From assembly GCF_002263515.1 (NCBI RefSeq), contig NZ_CP022752.1, positions 2,170,001 through 2,234,000 of the forward strand: a stretch of DNA of 64,000 bases, given 5' to 3'. This DNA comes from Actinopolyspora erythraea. Its GTDB lineage: Bacteria; Actinomycetota; Actinomycetes; Mycobacteriales; Pseudonocardiaceae. Positions 48,715 through 59,805 of this stretch are shown here, one piece after another. Position 1 is the first letter of the stretch, and every line of letters begins with the position of its first letter. The position numbers were made by a program, and so were the translations under genes. A model generated the notes under the pieces. It was not told the origin of the DNA. It did no database searches and worked only from the letters and a program-made list of their open reading frames with translations.

Positions 48715-48719
48715 CCAGC

Positions 48720-49826
48720 TCACCCCCGCTGCTTCGCCGCGGTACCGCCCGCCCCGGCGCAACGCGCCGGCGGCGTCCGCCCGGTTGGGCCGACCGTCAG
48801 GTCCGCGGTCACCGGCAGGTGGTCGGAGGCCGTGCTGGACACCACTCCGGAACCGTTGACCCCGATCCCGGCGGAGACCGCTATGTGGTCGAGCCGAACA
48901 GCGGGGTGCCGCGCGGGGTAGGTGGCCGCGCCCCTGTGCCCGGCCACGTCGCGCAACCGCGTCCAGAGCGGTGCCAGCTCCGGAGCCCGTGAGGCCGCGT
49001 TGAGGTCCCCCAGCAGCACCTGGGGGTGTCCCGGAGGGTCCCGGGCCAGGGTGGCCACGATCTCCCGCGCCTGGATCCGGCGCGTTCCCGGCTCCTTCCG
49101 GTGGTCCAGGTGAGCCGCGTACACGTGTAGGGGAGTACCGGCCACGTCCACGACCACTTCGGGGAAGCCCGGCAACGTGACGGGGGATTCCGAGGGGTGC
49201 TGGGTGCTCAGCCTGGACATCGGGTGGTTGATCGTGGCGATGACGGGTCGTTCGCTCAGCACGGCCAGGCCGAACCGCCGCTCCGGCGCCCCTTCCCGGT
49301 TGGGCGGAAGGGAGTAGACGGGTGCGAAGAAAGCACGTGACCCCAGCGCGCTCGCCAGCACCCTCACCTGATCGCGCCATGCGCTGCGCTCCGACCAGTG
49401 CACGTCCACTTCCTGCAGCGCGACCACGTCGGCGTCCGCCCGTTCGATCACCGAAGCCGTTCGCTCCAGGTCCAGCCGTCCCCGCCAGTCACGACCGGAG
49501 TGGATGTTGTACTGCATCACCCGCACGTGGGGGATCGGTTCGGCGCACCGGTCGGTCCGCTTCGGCGGGGGTGTCTCCTGGGGCAACACCAGCAGCACGC
49601 CCAGCAGTGCGATGGTCAGGCGGGGCACGCCGGGCAGTCTGCCGCCCCGGAGTCCCGCCGGCCCAGTCCGCCCCCCCGGTGTGTCGTCGGGTCCGCCTCG
49701 GCGCGACGGCGACAGGTCGGCGGAAGCGGCGGAACCTCGGGGCGGATCCCGGGACGGCGGTTCCATGACCCCGTACCGCGACCCCGCTGGCGGCCTCGGG
49801 GTGCTCGCCTCGGCGGTGACGGACAC
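48720..49826 (-). CDS. Endonuclease/exonuclease/phosphatase family protein
   Basis: 368 residues; the start may be further downstream, since the first 60 residues are low complexity. A hydrophobic segment (RLTIALLGVLLVLP, about 70-83) suggests a membrane anchor or signal. The domain shows MQYNIHSG (about 104), DVVALQEVDVHW (136-147), LLGDLNA and ASDHLPV, with the catalytic Glu, Asp, Asn and His of the family. Substrate unknown; it may be an extracellular nuclease or phosphodiesterase. Confidence 0.82.
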   Translation of the reverse strand: MSVTAEASTPRPPAGSRYGVMEPPSRDPPRGSAASADLSPSRRGGPDDTPGGRTGPAGLRGGRLPGVPRLTIALLGVLLVLPQETPPPKRTDRCAEPIPHVRVMQYNIHSGRDWRGRLDLERTASVIERADADVVALQEVDVHWSERSAWRDQVRVLASALGSRAFFAPVYSLPPNREGAPERRFGLAVLSERPVIATINHPMSRLSTQHPSESPVTLPGFPEVVVDVAGTPLHVYAAHLDHRKEPGTRRIQAREIVATLARDPPGHPQVLLGDLNAASRAPELAPLWTRLRDVAGHRGAATYPARHPAVRLDHIAVSAGIGVNGSGVVSSTASDHLPVTADLTVGPTGRTPPARCAGAGGTAAKQRG

Positions 49827-49940
49827 GACCAGGCGGGACGTAGCCGCCCACCGGTGGGCGTCAGCTCCGTCCGGTACGGGCGGGGAGCGCCCGGGCGGGC
49901 GGTCTGGCAGCGGTTGCGGAGCTGGGCCTCCGCCCGATGC

Positions 49941-50618
49941 TCACCAACCGCGGGCGCGCCACTCGGCCAGCTTCGGGCGCTCCGTCCCCAGCGTCGAGTC
50001 GTCCCCGTGGCCGGGGTAGAACCACGTGTCGTCCGGGAGCACGCCGAAGACACGGTTCTCCACGTCGTCGATGAGCGAGCGGAAGTCCTCCGGCGAGCCG
50101 GTCTTGCCCACCCCGCCGGGAAACAGCGAGTCCCCGGTGAACAGGTGGGGGTGACCGACCGGATCACGATAGAGCAACGCGATCGAACCCGGTGTGTGCC
50201 CGCGCAGGTGTATGACCTCCAGGGCGGACTCGCCGACCTGGATGTTGTCGCCGTGCTCGACCTCCCGGTCCGGCGGTACCGGCAGCGGTTCCGCGTCCTC
50301 GGGATGGGCCACGGTGTACGAACCGGTCTGGCCGGCGATGGAGCCCAGCGCCTGCCAGTGGTCCGGGTGCCGGTGCGTGGTGACGATGGTGCGCAACCGG
50401 GGCCGGTCCTGGTCGTGGCCCAGCAGATCGGTCAACCGCTCCGGCTCGTCGGCCGCGTCGACCAGCAACGCGTCCCCGGTGCGCCTGCACGTGAGCAGGT
50501 ACGTGTTGTTGTCCATCCGCCCCACGGAAATCTTGGTGATGGTCAACGCGTCGAGCCGCCGCCGGGCGGCGTCACCGCCCGGCCGTACGTGTCCGGTGTA
50601 GTTCTCCTGGATCTCCAC
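49941..50618 (-). CDS. MBL-fold metallo-hydrolase
   Basis: 225 residues, MEIQENYTGHVRPGGDAARR. The metal motif is THRHPDHW near 81-88, with LRGHTPGS, TGDSLFPGGVG and FYPGHGDDS. This resembles glyoxalase II-type or persulfide-type hydrolases. It ends shortly before the mycothiol-enzyme gene in the same direction; no specific substrate is apparent. Confidence 0.86.
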   Translation of the reverse strand: MEIQENYTGHVRPGGDAARRRLDALTITKISVGRMDNNTYLLTCRRTGDALLVDAADEPERLTDLLGHDQDRPRLRTIVTTHRHPDHWQALGSIAGQTGSYTVAHPEDAEPLPVPPDREVEHGDNIQVGESALEVIHLRGHTPGSIALLYRDPVGHPHLFTGDSLFPGGVGKTGSPEDFRSLIDDVENRVFGVLPDDTWFYPGHGDDSTLGTERPKLAEWRARGW

Positions 50619-50651
50619 GGTTCGAGCCTAACCGGTACCGGGAGCGGTCGA

Positions 50652-51419
50652 TCACAGCCACGGCGGCAGCTCGGGCGGATCTCCGGAGAGGCCGTCGGCG
50701 CTCGTCCTGCCCAGCAGCCACCCCAGAACCGTTCCGGCGCTGCCCCGAACCCGGTGCTCGGGCGATCCCGGCGTGCCGAGCCGCCACGTGCCGCCCCTGC
50801 CGTCCGTGAACTCCACGTGGAGCGCGAGCGGAGGGACGTCGGGGCGACCGCCGAGCTGGCGAACGGTGTCGTTGAGCAGCCATTCGATCTCGTGGCGCGG
50901 AATGTCGTCGAATCCGAAGCCGAAATCCAGGTCCACCGAGTGCACCCGCACCTCGTGCAGCCGGATTCGCGGTATCTCGCGTGCGGGCACGGGCTTGCCG
51001 GGGGCCACCTCCACCTCGAAGAGCCACGACGGGGACGGGAGCGTGCGGAAGGCCTCGGCCAACCGGCCCGAGGCCGCGGCGAGGTCCTCCACCAGCAGTC
51101 GGTGACCGCGCCGTGCGCCCTCGGATATGTCCGCGTCCCTGTCCTGCTTGCTGGCGTACATGGTGTGCTCGACCCCCGTGCGCGCCCACGTGAGCAGGTT
51201 GGCGCACCCGTCGGCGTTGCGGGCCAGGTGTGAGATCACGTGCGCCCGGTTCCAGCCGGGCAGCAGACTGGGCTCGCGTACCGACAGGTCGTCCATGCCT
51301 TCGAGCATGGTCAGCAGTCTCGCCGTGGCCCGCTCTACGGCCGCCAGCACTCCTTCGGGGTGCGGGCGACCTCGCGCCACTTCCTCGTCGGCGTGGTGGT
51401 CGAATTCGAGATCGGTCAT
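50652..51419 (-). CDS. Mycothiol-dependent maleylpyruvate isomerase family protein
   Basis: 255 residues from ATG 51419 (MTDLEFDHHADEEVARGRPH), 45 bases inside the longest frame. LLPGWNRAHVISHLARNADG (about 53-72) is the DinB-like metal-binding helix. IPRIRLHEVRVHSVDLDFGF carries the other histidine. Members use mycothiol, the actinobacterial thiol, so the host likely makes it. The substrate is unknown. Confidence 0.83.
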   Translation of the reverse strand: MTDLEFDHHADEEVARGRPHPEGVLAAVERATARLLTMLEGMDDLSVREPSLLPGWNRAHVISHLARNADGCANLLTWARTGVEHTMYASKQDRDADISEGARRGHRLLVEDLAAASGRLAEAFRTLPSPSWLFEVEVAPGKPVPAREIPRIRLHEVRVHSVDLDFGFGFDDIPRHEIEWLLNDTVRQLGGRPDVPPLALHVEFTDGRGGTWRLGTPGSPEHRVRGSAGTVLGWLLGRTSADGLSGDPPELPPWL

Positions 51420-52057
51420 GTCTCCCCGCCTTCGCGCAGCCTCGATGTCGTCGTTCCGAGCCATCGGGGCGGGGCCTTGGAGTTCACAGCAGTGCTTCCG
51501 AGCCGAGCGCTCGGCCGGCGCGGACCGAGGTGCGCCGCGTCCCTCGGGCGGGCCTCGGGGCAGCGGTGCGGTTCCTGCCCGAGCTCCCCGCGAGGCGCCG
51601 ATCCACCTGCCGGTGCTCGGTCAGACACGAGTCCTGTTGTGCTTCCGGGGCGTCGCGGTCGAGGATAAGCGTCCTCATGTCCGTGGCGGTAGTCTCGTGG
51701 CGTCGTCACATCGGTGCGCGACCCGCGTGGACCCCGCGTTCGTTTCGCATATATCACTCGTAAGTGTGAGATAGCTCGGTGGTGTTCCGAAACCGAAACG
51801 GTTCGGAATGTGTGCCCCGGTCACGGCGTTGTCACGGGAGACGGGTGGGATCCGGCCCCGCGCACCGGGATGACCGTGTCCGGCCGTACTGTCGGTCCGC
51901 TGCAATAGCATGGGTGGGACCGCGCCCCGCGCCCACCGAGCTGCGGCGTTCGGTTGTCGGCAGCCGCGGGCGGGGACCGTGGTGAAGCGGTGATGACGGC
52001 GTCCGCCGCACCACGACGTGCATCCGCGGACCACATACTTTGTGAAGGGATCTTCGA
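51420..52057. other. Divergent intergenic region before uvrA
   Basis: About 640 bp. The frames are short and overlapping, with no convincing gene. An interrupted inverted repeat, TTCCGA...TCGGAA (51785-51808), could be an operator. No clear LexA box was found. Confidence 0.45.
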
Positions 52058-54919
52058 GTGGCTGACCGCCTAGTCGTGCGCGGCGCGCGTGAGCACAATC
52101 TCAGCGGAATCGATCTCGACCTGCCGCGCGACAGCCTGATCGCTTTCACCGGGCTGTCGGGCTCCGGCAAGTCGAGCCTGGCGTTCGACACGATCTTCGC
52201 CGAGGGCCAGCGTCGCTACGTGGAGTCGTTGTCGGCCTACGCCCGGCAGTTCCTCGGCCAGATGGACAAACCGGACGTGGACTTCATCGAAGGCCTGTCC
52301 CCGGCCGTTTCCATCGACCAGAAGTCCACCAGCAAGAACCCCCGGTCGACCGTCGGCACCATCACCGAGGTCCACGACTACCTGCGCCTGCTGTTCTCCC
52401 GAGCCGGCAAACCGCATTGCCCGGAGTGCGGCGAGGCCATCAGCAAGCAGACTCCGCAGCAGATCGTCGACCAAGTCCTCGCGATGCCGGAACGTACCAG
52501 GTTCCAGGTGCTCGCACCCGTGGTTCGGGGGCGCAAGGGCGAGTACGTCGACCTGTTCGAGCAGCTGCAGACCCAGGGGTACGCGCGGGTGAGGGTGGAC
52601 GGCGTCGTCCACCCGCTCGACTCGCCTCCGACCCTGAAGAAGCAGGAGAAGCACGACATCGCGGTGGTCGTGGACCGGTTGACGGTAAAACCCGGTGCCA
52701 AGCAGCGGCTCACCGACTCGGTGGAGACGGCGCTGCGGCTGGCCGACGGGCTGGTCGCGCTGGAGTTCGTCGACGTCGAGGAGCAGGACGCCCGGCGGGA
52801 ACGCAAGTTCTCGGAGAACTTCGCCTGCCCGAACGGTCACCCCTTCGGCGTCGAGGAGCTGGAGCCACGGGCCTTCTCCTTCAACTCCCCCTACGGTGCC
52901 TGCCCGGACTGCGCGGGGCTCGGCATCCGGAAGGAGGTGGACCCGGAACTGATCGTGCCCGACGAGGACCTCTCGCTGTCGGAGGGTGCGATCGCACCGT
53001 GGTCGGGAGGTAACACCGCCGAGTACTTCACCCGCATGCTGACCGCCCTGTCGGAGTCGGTCGGTTTCCGGATGGACACGCCGTGGAAGCGGTTGTCCAC
53101 CAAGGTCAAGAAGGCCGTGCTGCACGGCAGCAACGACCAGATCCACATGCGCTACCGCAACCGCTACGGCAGGCAGCGCTCCTACTACGCCGCCTACGAG
53201 GGCGTGATCCCCTTCCTGGAACGTCGGTTGGACCAGACCGAGTCCGACTACGCGCGGGAGAAGTACGAAGGCTACATGCGCGACGTTCCCTGCCCCTCCT
53301 GCGCCGGGACGCGGCTCAAACCTGAGATCCTGGCCGTCACCGTGCACAACCCCGAGATGGGGGAGATGTCCATCGCCCAGGTGAGTTCGTTGAGCGTGCG
53401 GGACTGCTCGGCGTTCCTCGACGGGCTCGTGCTCGGGGAACGGGAACAGATGATCGCCGGTCGGGTTCTCAAGGAGGTGCAGGCCAGGCTCGGTTTCCTG
53501 CTCGACGTCGGGTTGGACTACCTTTCGCTGGACCGCCCCGCGGGCACGCTCTCGGGAGGCGAGGCACAGCGCATCCGGCTGGCGACCCAGATCGGTTCCG
53601 GACTGGTCGGCGTGCTCTACGTGTTGGACGAACCCTCGATCGGTCTGCACCAGCGGGACAACCACCGCCTGCTGGACACGTTGAACAGGCTCCGCGATCT
53701 CGGCAACACCCTGATCGTGGTGGAGCACGACGAGGACACGGTGCGCAACGCGGACTGGGTGGTCGACATCGGTCCCGGGGCGGGTGAGCACGGAGGACGT
53801 GTCGTGCACGCCGGACCGGTGAACGAGCTGCTCGCCAACGAGGAGTCGCTGACCGGTGACTACCTGGCCCGGCGCAAGCGCATCGAGCTTCCCGCCGAGC
53901 GCAGGCCCCGTGATCCGAAGAACCAGCTGACCGTGGTCGGGGCCAGGGAGAACAATCTCCGCGAGATCGACGTCTCGTTCCCGCTGGGCTGCCTGATAGG
54001 GGTGACCGGCGTTTCCGGTTCCGGAAAGTCCACCCTGGTCAACGACATACTGGCCTCCTCCCTGGCGAACAAGCTCAACGGTGCCCGTACGGTTCCCGGC
54101 AGGCACAAGCGCATCAGGGGAATCGACAACGTGGACAAACTCGTTCAGGTCGACCAGTCCCCCATCGGGCGTACCCCCCGCTCCAACCCCGCCACCTACA
54201 CGGGGGTCTTCGACCGGATCCGCAAGTTGTTCGCCGCCACCACGGAGGCGAAGGTCCGTGGTTACCAGCCGGGCAGGTTCTCGTTCAACCTCAAGGGCGG
54301 ACGTTGCGAGGCCTGCGCGGGTGACGGAACGCTCAAGATCGAGATGAACTTCCTGCCCGACGTCTACGTCCCCTGCGAGGTGTGCAAGGGGGCCCGCTAC
54401 AACCGGGAGACCCTCGAAGTCCACTACAAGGGCAAGACCATCGCCGAAGTCCTCGACCTTCCCATCGAGGACGCCGCGGAGTTCTTCGAACCGATCACGG
54501 CCATTCACCGCCACCTCAAGACCCTGGTCGACGTCGGGCTCGGTTACGTCCGGCTGGGGCAGCCCGCCCCGACGCTGTCCGGTGGCGAGGCCCAGCGGGT
54601 CAAACTCGCCAGCGAGCTGCAGAAACGCTCCACCGGTCAAACCGTCTACATCCTCGACGAGCCGACTACGGGACTGCACTTCGAGGACATCCGCAAGTTG
54701 CTCGGTGTGGTCAACGGTCTGGTCGACAAGGGCAACACCGTGATCGTGATCGAGCACAACCTCGATGTGATCAAGATGTCCGACTGGCTGCTGGACCTGG
54801 GGCCCGAGGGGGGCAGTGGTGGCGGCACGCTCGTCGGCGAGGGGACCCCGGAGCAGCTCGCGGAGATCGAGGAGAGCTACACGGGCAGATTCCTGGCGCC
54901 GGTACTGGCCGAACACTGA
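52058..54919 (+). CDS. uvrA: Excinuclease ABC subunit A
   Basis: 953 residues from GTG 52058, with GAAGGGA upstream. Two ATPase halves: Walker [16 protein letters not shown] (about 30-44) and [13 protein letters not shown] (about 649-661), signatures [12 protein letters not shown] and [12 protein letters not shown]. Zinc sites CPECG, CPSCAG and CEACAGDG are present. It is the damage-recognition ATPase of nucleotide excision repair. An antisense frame of similar length is a codon-bias shadow. Confidence 0.98.
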   Translation: MADRLVVRGAREHNLSGIDLDLPRDSLIAFTGLSGSGKSSLAFDTIFAEGQRRYVESLSAYARQFLGQMDKPDVDFIEGLSPAVSIDQKSTSKNPRSTVGTITEVHDYLRLLFSRAGKPHCPECGEAISKQTPQQIVDQVLAMPERTRFQVLAPVVRGRKGEYVDLFEQLQTQGYARVRVDGVVHPLDSPPTLKKQEKHDIAVVVDRLTVKPGAKQRLTDSVETALRLADGLVALEFVDVEEQDARRERKFSENFACPNGHPFGVEELEPRAFSFNSPYGACPDCAGLGIRKEVDPELIVPDEDLSLSEGAIAPWSGGNTAEYFTRMLTALSESVGFRMDTPWKRLSTKVKKAVLHGSNDQIHMRYRNRYGRQRSYYAAYEGVIPFLERRLDQTESDYAREKYEGYMRDVPCPSCAGTRLKPEILAVTVHNPEMGEMSIAQVSSLSVRDCSAFLDGLVLGEREQMIAGRVLKEVQARLGFLLDVGLDYLSLDRPAGTLSGGEAQRIRLATQIGSGLVGVLYVLDEPSIGLHQRDNHRLLDTLNRLRDLGNTLIVVEHDEDTVRNADWVVDIGPGAGEHGGRVVHAGPVNELLANEESLTGDYLARRKRIELPAERRPRDPKNQLTVVGARENNLREIDVSFPLGCLIGVTGVSGSGKSTLVNDILASSLANKLNGARTVPGRHKRIRGIDNVDKLVQVDQSPIGRTPRSNPATYTGVFDRIRKLFAATTEAKVRGYQPGRFSFNLKGGRCEACAGDGTLKIEMNFLPDVYVPCEVCKGARYNRETLEVHYKGKTIAEVLDLPIEDAAEFFEPITAIHRHLKTLVDVGLGYVRLGQPAPTLSGGEAQRVKLASELQKRSTGQTVYILDEPTTGLHFEDIRKLLGVVNGLVDKGNTVIVIEHNLDVIKMSDWLLDLGPEGGSGGGTLVGEGTPEQLAEIEESYTGRFLAPVLAEH

Positions 54920-55240
54920 TCGCTCCTCCGACGGTGGGCGGGACGATCCTCGGCTCAGTGGGAGTCGAAAGCGCCCGCCATCGGGCGTGTCCCGCCTCCG
55001 CCCCCCGCGCGCGAGGACTCCGCCGATGTTCCTCTCGGCCCGGCGGTGGACTGATCACCGGCAGAGTGGAACGAGGCGAACCGGACCTCGGCGGAGATCG
55101 GATACTGTGTACTCTTTTCCCCCGCGTGCCGGTGTGTGCCGCCGTGCGGGGCCGACTCGTGTCTCGTTCGACAGCCCGCGGAACGCCGCCGAGCACAACC
55201 GTATCGTCACAGTGTCGGAACGGAAGGTGGGCGCAGCAGC
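54920..55240. other. Intergenic region, no gene seen
   Basis: About 320 bp of high G+C between uvrA and the J-domain gene. There is a possible -10-like GATACT near 55,100. No structural RNA was identified. Confidence 0.4.
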
Positions 55241-56353
55241 GTGAGCGGGGTCGACTACTACGAGCTGCTCGGAGTGTCTCGCGAAGCCTCCGCCGCGGAG
55301 ATCAAGTCGGCCTACCGGTCGCTTGCCCGGGTCATGCACCCCGACGCCGGTGGCACGGCGGGAACCTTCCGCTCCCTGCAGGAGGCCTACGAGACCCTCA
55401 GCGACCCCGTGCGTCGTGCGGCCTACGACAGGGGTGACACCCCCGCAGCCACCGGACGGGACAGCCGCGGCGGTCCAGCCCGCCGTCGCCGCCCGTCCGG
55501 GGGACGTGCCGACAGACGTGATTTCGGGGCCGACCCGAACTTCGTGCCTCCGGCCCCGGAGCCCGACGTCGAGCGGCTGCGGTGGTGGAACGAGGTGAAC
55601 CCGGAGCAACCGGTCCGCTACGTTCCCCGCGCCGCTTACCGACGGGGTGAGGTGCTGGGCACCATCGGTGGGTGGGCGCTGCTGCTGCCCGTGGTGCTGA
55701 TGAGCGACGCCTGGCCGCTGTTACTGGTGCTGTGGCTCATGCCCGCCGTTGCCGTCGCCGGGGTCTACCGCCGTGCTCCCGAGTACCTTCCCCCGGCCCC
55801 GGAGGATCGGGCGTTTCTGTCCGAGTTCGGCCGTTGCGCCGTGTTCGGAGCTCCGGACGGGGTGCGCGGGGAGTCGGGTGAGCGCTTCACGGCCATGTTG
55901 CTGGCGGACTACTTCACCCGTATGCCGGGTGCCAAGGTGTTCCACGGTCTTTCCTGGCCCGGCTCGGTCTTCGCCGACATCGACCACGCCGTGCTGTGCG
56001 GCAGGCGGCTGGTGCTGATCGAGTCGAAGATGTGGTTGCCCGGGCACTACACCGCCGACGCGGACGGCACGCTGCGCCGCAACGGCGGGAAGTTCCGGGG
56101 CGGGGGCACCAGGCTTCCGGAAGGGATCGCCGCCTACCGCGAGCTCCTCGACGACATCGAGGTGGTGGGAGCGCTCGTGATCTATCCGAGCCGGGCGGGT
56201 GAGATCACCGCGAGTGAATCACCCACGACCGCTCCGGCGCCTCCGATGACGCCCGAGGGATTCGTCCGGGAGATCGGCCAGTACCTCGCTCGTGAGCCCG
56301 CCGTGGTGCACCGTGACGCCTTTCGGGCGGTGCTGGCTCGCGTCGTTCCCTGA
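55241..56353 (+). CDS. J-domain protein with membrane segments and NERD nuclease-like domain
   Basis: 370 residues from GTG 55241 ([20 protein letters not shown]). The J domain covers 1-62 with HPD at 33-35. A basic linker follows. Two hydrophobic segments, [20 protein letters not shown] and [14 protein letters not shown], lie near 140-175. The NERD domain (about 205-330) shows [19 protein letters not shown], with the D...ExK pattern of PD-(D/E)XK-like nucleases. It may link an Hsp70 to a membrane-bound nuclease; the function is not known. Confidence 0.83.
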   Translation: MSGVDYYELLGVSREASAAEIKSAYRSLARVMHPDAGGTAGTFRSLQEAYETLSDPVRRAAYDRGDTPAATGRDSRGGPARRRRPSGGRADRRDFGADPNFVPPAPEPDVERLRWWNEVNPEQPVRYVPRAAYRRGEVLGTIGGWALLLPVVLMSDAWPLLLVLWLMPAVAVAGVYRRAPEYLPPAPEDRAFLSEFGRCAVFGAPDGVRGESGERFTAMLLADYFTRMPGAKVFHGLSWPGSVFADIDHAVLCGRRLVLIESKMWLPGHYTADADGTLRRNGGKFRGGGTRLPEGIAAYRELLDDIEVVGALVIYPSRAGEITASESPTTAPAPPMTPEGFVREIGQYLAREPAVVHRDAFRAVLARVVP

Positions 56354-56739
56354 AGTACCGCGGTTTTCCGGCCAGCGGGGTGAGACCTCATCTCGCTCGA
56401 GCCGGTGGTACAAAAATGATCTCCCCGATTCCCCGTGCGGGACGCTCGAAGGTAGCCCTCCTCGCCGTTCACCCCGACGATTCGCCGGGGATCCACGAAC
56501 CCGAAAGGCAGCTGGCTGATTTCGGGTCCTCGTCAGGGAAATGATGATCTTGATTCTGTGGAATCGGGGTTTCGTGTGCGATGAAAAACGTCGGTTTCGG
56601 GATGAATTTTCCCTCTATCTACGGTCGCTCGAAAGCGTGATAAAACGCTGACCTGCGACTTTTCTTGTTTCGGGGATTCTGTGAAAAACATTCATTTGGT
56701 AATGTCGCTTCGCAATTCCCGGAAAGTGAAATGTGATTC
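56354..56739. other. A+T-richer intergenic region
   Basis: About 386 bp, clearly lower in G+C than the flanking genes, consistent with a promoter region for the transporter. GGAAAGTG precedes ATG 56740. No gene was recognised. Confidence 0.45.
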
Positions 56740-58140
56740 ATGTTGAATGAGACCACTGGAATCGCCGGGAGTGGGTCCGGCGTTCCGAAAAGGAACAAAT
56801 CGAATGCCTTCTCGTTTTTGCTCTCCGCCGCGGGGATACTGATCGTCGCGATCAATCTGCGTCCCGCCATAGCGTCGGTGGCTCCCGTGGTCGGCCAGAT
56901 CCAGTCGGAAACAGGGCTGTCGAACACGGCTACCGGATTGCTCACCACCGTTCCGCTGCTGTGCTTCGTGCTGTTGTCGACCACCGCGCCGCGGTTGGGA
57001 AGGAGCTACGGCGAGGAGCGGACCATAGCGCTGGCGCTGTTGCTGCTGTTGGCGGGGATCCTGCTGCGCGTCGTTCCCGCGGCCGTCGCGCTGTTCGGCG
57101 GAACGGTGCTCGTGGGTGTAGCCATCACCGGTGGCAACGTGCTGCTTCCCACGGTGATCAAAAAACGTTTCGGGGCCCAGAGCGGTGTCATGACCGGGCT
57201 GTACACCATGGGCATCAGCATCGGTACGGCGGCCGCCGCCGGGCTGACGATTCCTTGGCAGCAGCTCACGGGAGTCGACTGGCGCACGGCGCTGGCGGTG
57301 TGGGCCATCCCGGCGGTGTTGGCGGTGTTGCTCTGGATCCCCCAACATCGCGAGCGCAGGCCCCCCTCCGGAGGGACGACCGGCAGCGTCCGGGGTAGAC
57401 AGGCCTGGCGCAGCGCGTTGGGGTGGGGGGTCACGGGCTTCTTCGCGTTGCTGTCGCTGACCTTCTACACCGTGATCGCCTGGCTGCCCAAGATACTGAC
57501 CGAGAGCGGTATGGACCCCGCCACCGGTGGGCAGATGCTTTCACTGGCCAACCTCGTGGGGATCCCCTTCTCGCTGACCGCGCCCATCCTGGCGGCCCGG
57601 AGCGGCCGGCAGGTGTGGATCACCACCTCCTTTCCGGGGCTGCTGCTCCTCGGGCTGTTGGGGCTGACTCTCTCCCCCGGAGAGGGGACGGTGTTCTGGG
57701 TGCTGATCCTGGGGGTCGGCCTCGGTGGAACGATCGGGATCGGCTTCATGCTGGTCGTGCTGCGCGCGGCCGATTCGCAGGGAGCGGCCGCGCTCGCGGC
57801 GATGTCGCAGACCGCCGGCTACTCGGTGGCCGCGACCGGCCCGATCCTGACCGGTGCGCTGCGCGATCTCACCGGCTCGTGGACACTACCGTTGCTCTCG
57901 CTGTGCCTGCTGGTCGCGATCCAGATCCCGATAGGGATGTTCGTGGGGCAGAACCGCCAGTTCGGCGCCACCGGGGGGACCGGTCGGGTCGTGCTGCGCT
58001 CCCGGGTGACGCACTCGCGGTCCTCGGACCGAAGGTGGACGTCCGTCACCGCGAGGCAGACCGAGGTCCCGGAGGAGCCGTTCGTCCCGGACGACGAGCG
58101 TTTCCCGACGGAGGGCAGCTCGGCGACGCGGGACACCTGA
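56740..58140 (+). CDS. CynX/NimT-family MFS transporter
   Basis: 466 residues with twelve likely membrane segments. AINLRPAIASVAPVVGQIQ (residues 37-55) is typical of the CynX/NimT family, as is NVLLPTVIKKRFG. The C-terminal 65 residues are hydrophilic. The substrate could be cyanate, nitroimidazole-like or other small anions; it is not determined by context. Confidence 0.88.
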   Translation: MLNETTGIAGSGSGVPKRNKSNAFSFLLSAAGILIVAINLRPAIASVAPVVGQIQSETGLSNTATGLLTTVPLLCFVLLSTTAPRLGRSYGEERTIALALLLLLAGILLRVVPAAVALFGGTVLVGVAITGGNVLLPTVIKKRFGAQSGVMTGLYTMGISIGTAAAAGLTIPWQQLTGVDWRTALAVWAIPAVLAVLLWIPQHRERRPPSGGTTGSVRGRQAWRSALGWGVTGFFALLSLTFYTVIAWLPKILTESGMDPATGGQMLSLANLVGIPFSLTAPILAARSGRQVWITTSFPGLLLLGLLGLTLSPGEGTVFWVLILGVGLGGTIGIGFMLVVLRAADSQGAAALAAMSQTAGYSVAATGPILTGALRDLTGSWTLPLLSLCLLVAIQIPIGMFVGQNRQFGATGGTGRVVLRSRVTHSRSSDRRWTSVTARQTEVPEEPFVPDDERFPTEGSSATRDT

Positions 58141-58206
58141 ATCCGCCCAGCACCGCCCCCGAGGCCCGTTCCCCGTGCCGGGCCAGCTCGTTCCACCGGG
58201 ATCCGC

Positions 58207-59805
58207 TCAACGGGGGTTACCGGGTACACCGGGGCGTTTCTGCCAGGGCATCGGTCCCTCCAACGGCCGGAACTCCACCCCGAACGCGGTCAGCCGGTCG
58301 AGGTGCTCGGCCTCCAGTCGGGCACGGAAACGCGAGAAGTCCCGCACCGTGCTCCGCGACCAGGCGACCTCGGCGAAGGCACACAGTCGGGGGAAGGCCG
58401 CGTAGTCGACCCTGGACGGTGAGTCGAGGTGCTCGGTCCACACCTGCGCCTGCGTGCCCAGGACGTGCCGGGAGACCGAACTCGGCGACTCCGCCGGTAC
58501 CGGCTCGTAGTCGTAGACGTCTTCGAGCGTGCGGACGAATCCGACCGGAATCGGCTCGTCCGGATCGTCGGACTGCCGGTGGTCCAGGTACACCCGCTGC
58601 TCGGGGCACATGACCGTGTCGTAGCCGGCCTCGGCCGCCCGGATACCGGACGCCTCGTCCCGCCACGAGGCCACGATGCAGCCGGACGGCAGCCGCTCGC
58701 CGGAGTCGAGCGCCTCGTCCCAGCTGATGGCGCGTCTGCCGTTGGCGTGCAGGTGCTCGATGATCCGACGCAGGAACCAACCGTGCAGCCGTGCCGGCTC
58801 CGACAGGCCCAGCGCTTCGCTGCGCCGCACGGCCCGAGGACCGCGTTCCCACTCGTGGGGCGGTACCTCGTCCCCTCCCACGCACACGACGGGGGAGGGG
58901 AACACGCTCATCACGTGGTCGAACACTCGGCGGAAGAACTCCACCGTGCTCTCCTCCGCGTTGAGCACGTGCTCGCTGACGCCCCAGCCGGTCCACACTT
59001 CCAGCCTTCGTCGCGGATCGTTTCCCAGTTCGGGGTAGGAGGCGATGGCGGCCTGGCAGTGCCCGGGCACGTCGATCTCGGGGATGACGGTGATCCGGTG
59101 TTCGGCGGCGTAGGAGACGATCTCGGTCAGATCCGCCTCGGTGTAGTACCCCCCGTGGGGGCGATCGACGTAACCGGCGTCGGGGCCCGCGCCCAGCTGG
59201 GAGCCCGTTCGCCAGGCGCCGATCTCGGTGAGCCGGGGCAGCCCCGGAACCTCGACGCGCCACCCCTGGTCGTCGGTCAGGTGCAGGTGCAGCACGTTGA
59301 GCTTGTGCGCCGCCAGCAGTTCGACGAACCGCAGCACTTCGCGCTTGGGCATGAAGTGTCGCGCCAGGTCCAGGTGGCAACCGCGCCAGGAGAACCGCGG
59401 GTGGTCCTCGATCTCGCCGCACGGCAGCGGCCACGGCCCCCGCCGAACCGGGGAGCCACGCCACGCGTCCGCGCCGAGCAGCTGACGCAGGGTCTGGGCG
59501 GCGTAGTGGGCGCCGGACTCGTCGTGCGCCTCGGCCAGGACGCCCCGCTCGGTGATCTCGATCCGGTAGCCTTCGGGGGCGGTGATCTCCTCGGGCGCGA
59601 GCCGGAACCCGATGTCGCCGTGTTCGGCCTCGGTCAGGGGGAGACCGGTGGCCGCGCCCACGTGCCTGCGCAACCATTCCCCGGCGGCGGTGCCGCCCGA
59701 GACCGTGGTGTTCCCGTCCAGCGTGAACGTGCCCGGTGCCGGTAGCACCCGAACGGGGCGTGGCACGACCGAGTCCAGCGGTGGCGGGGCGGTACTCGTG
59801 CTCAA
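58207..59805 (-). CDS. Beta-N-acetylhexosaminidase, GH20
   Basis: 532 residues from TTG 59805, which overlaps the permease stop (CTTGA). The larger frame to 60510 is the permease's shadow. The GH20 catalytic Asp-Glu pair is VCVGGDEVPPHEW (about 320-332). LHLHLTDDQGWRVEV (170-184) and GGYYTEADL also match. No signal peptide is seen, so it acts in the cytoplasm, as DasD-like enzymes do, splitting imported chitobiose. Confidence 0.94.
   Translation of the reverse strand: MSTSTAPPPLDSVVPRPVRVLPAPGTFTLDGNTTVSGGTAAGEWLRRHVGAATGLPLTEAEHGDIGFRLAPEEITAPEGYRIEITERGVLAEAHDESGAHYAAQTLRQLLGADAWRGSPVRRGPWPLPCGEIEDHPRFSWRGCHLDLARHFMPKREVLRFVELLAAHKLNVLHLHLTDDQGWRVEVPGLPRLTEIGAWRTGSQLGAGPDAGYVDRPHGGYYTEADLTEIVSYAAEHRITVIPEIDVPGHCQAAIASYPELGNDPRRRLEVWTGWGVSEHVLNAEESTVEFFRRVFDHVMSVFPSPVVCVGGDEVPPHEWERGPRAVRRSEALGLSEPARLHGWFLRRIIEHLHANGRRAISWDEALDSGERLPSGCIVASWRDEASGIRAAEAGYDTVMCPEQRVYLDHRQSDDPDEPIPVGFVRTLEDVYDYEPVPAESPSSVSRHVLGTQAQVWTEHLDSPSRVDYAAFPRLCAFAEVAWSRSTVRDFSRFRARLEAEHLDRLTAFGVEFRPLEGPMPWQKRPGVPGNPR

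Noticed and set aside
47923-49380. A 485-codon minus-strand frame between cstA and the phosphatase-like gene
   Set aside because: It overlaps two better-supported genes in other frames and is arginine/glycine/proline-rich shadow sequence.
52070-54916. A 948-codon antisense frame over uvrA
   Set aside because: It is a codon-bias artefact of a high-G+C gene: no recognisable domains, and the sense strand encodes full UvrA.
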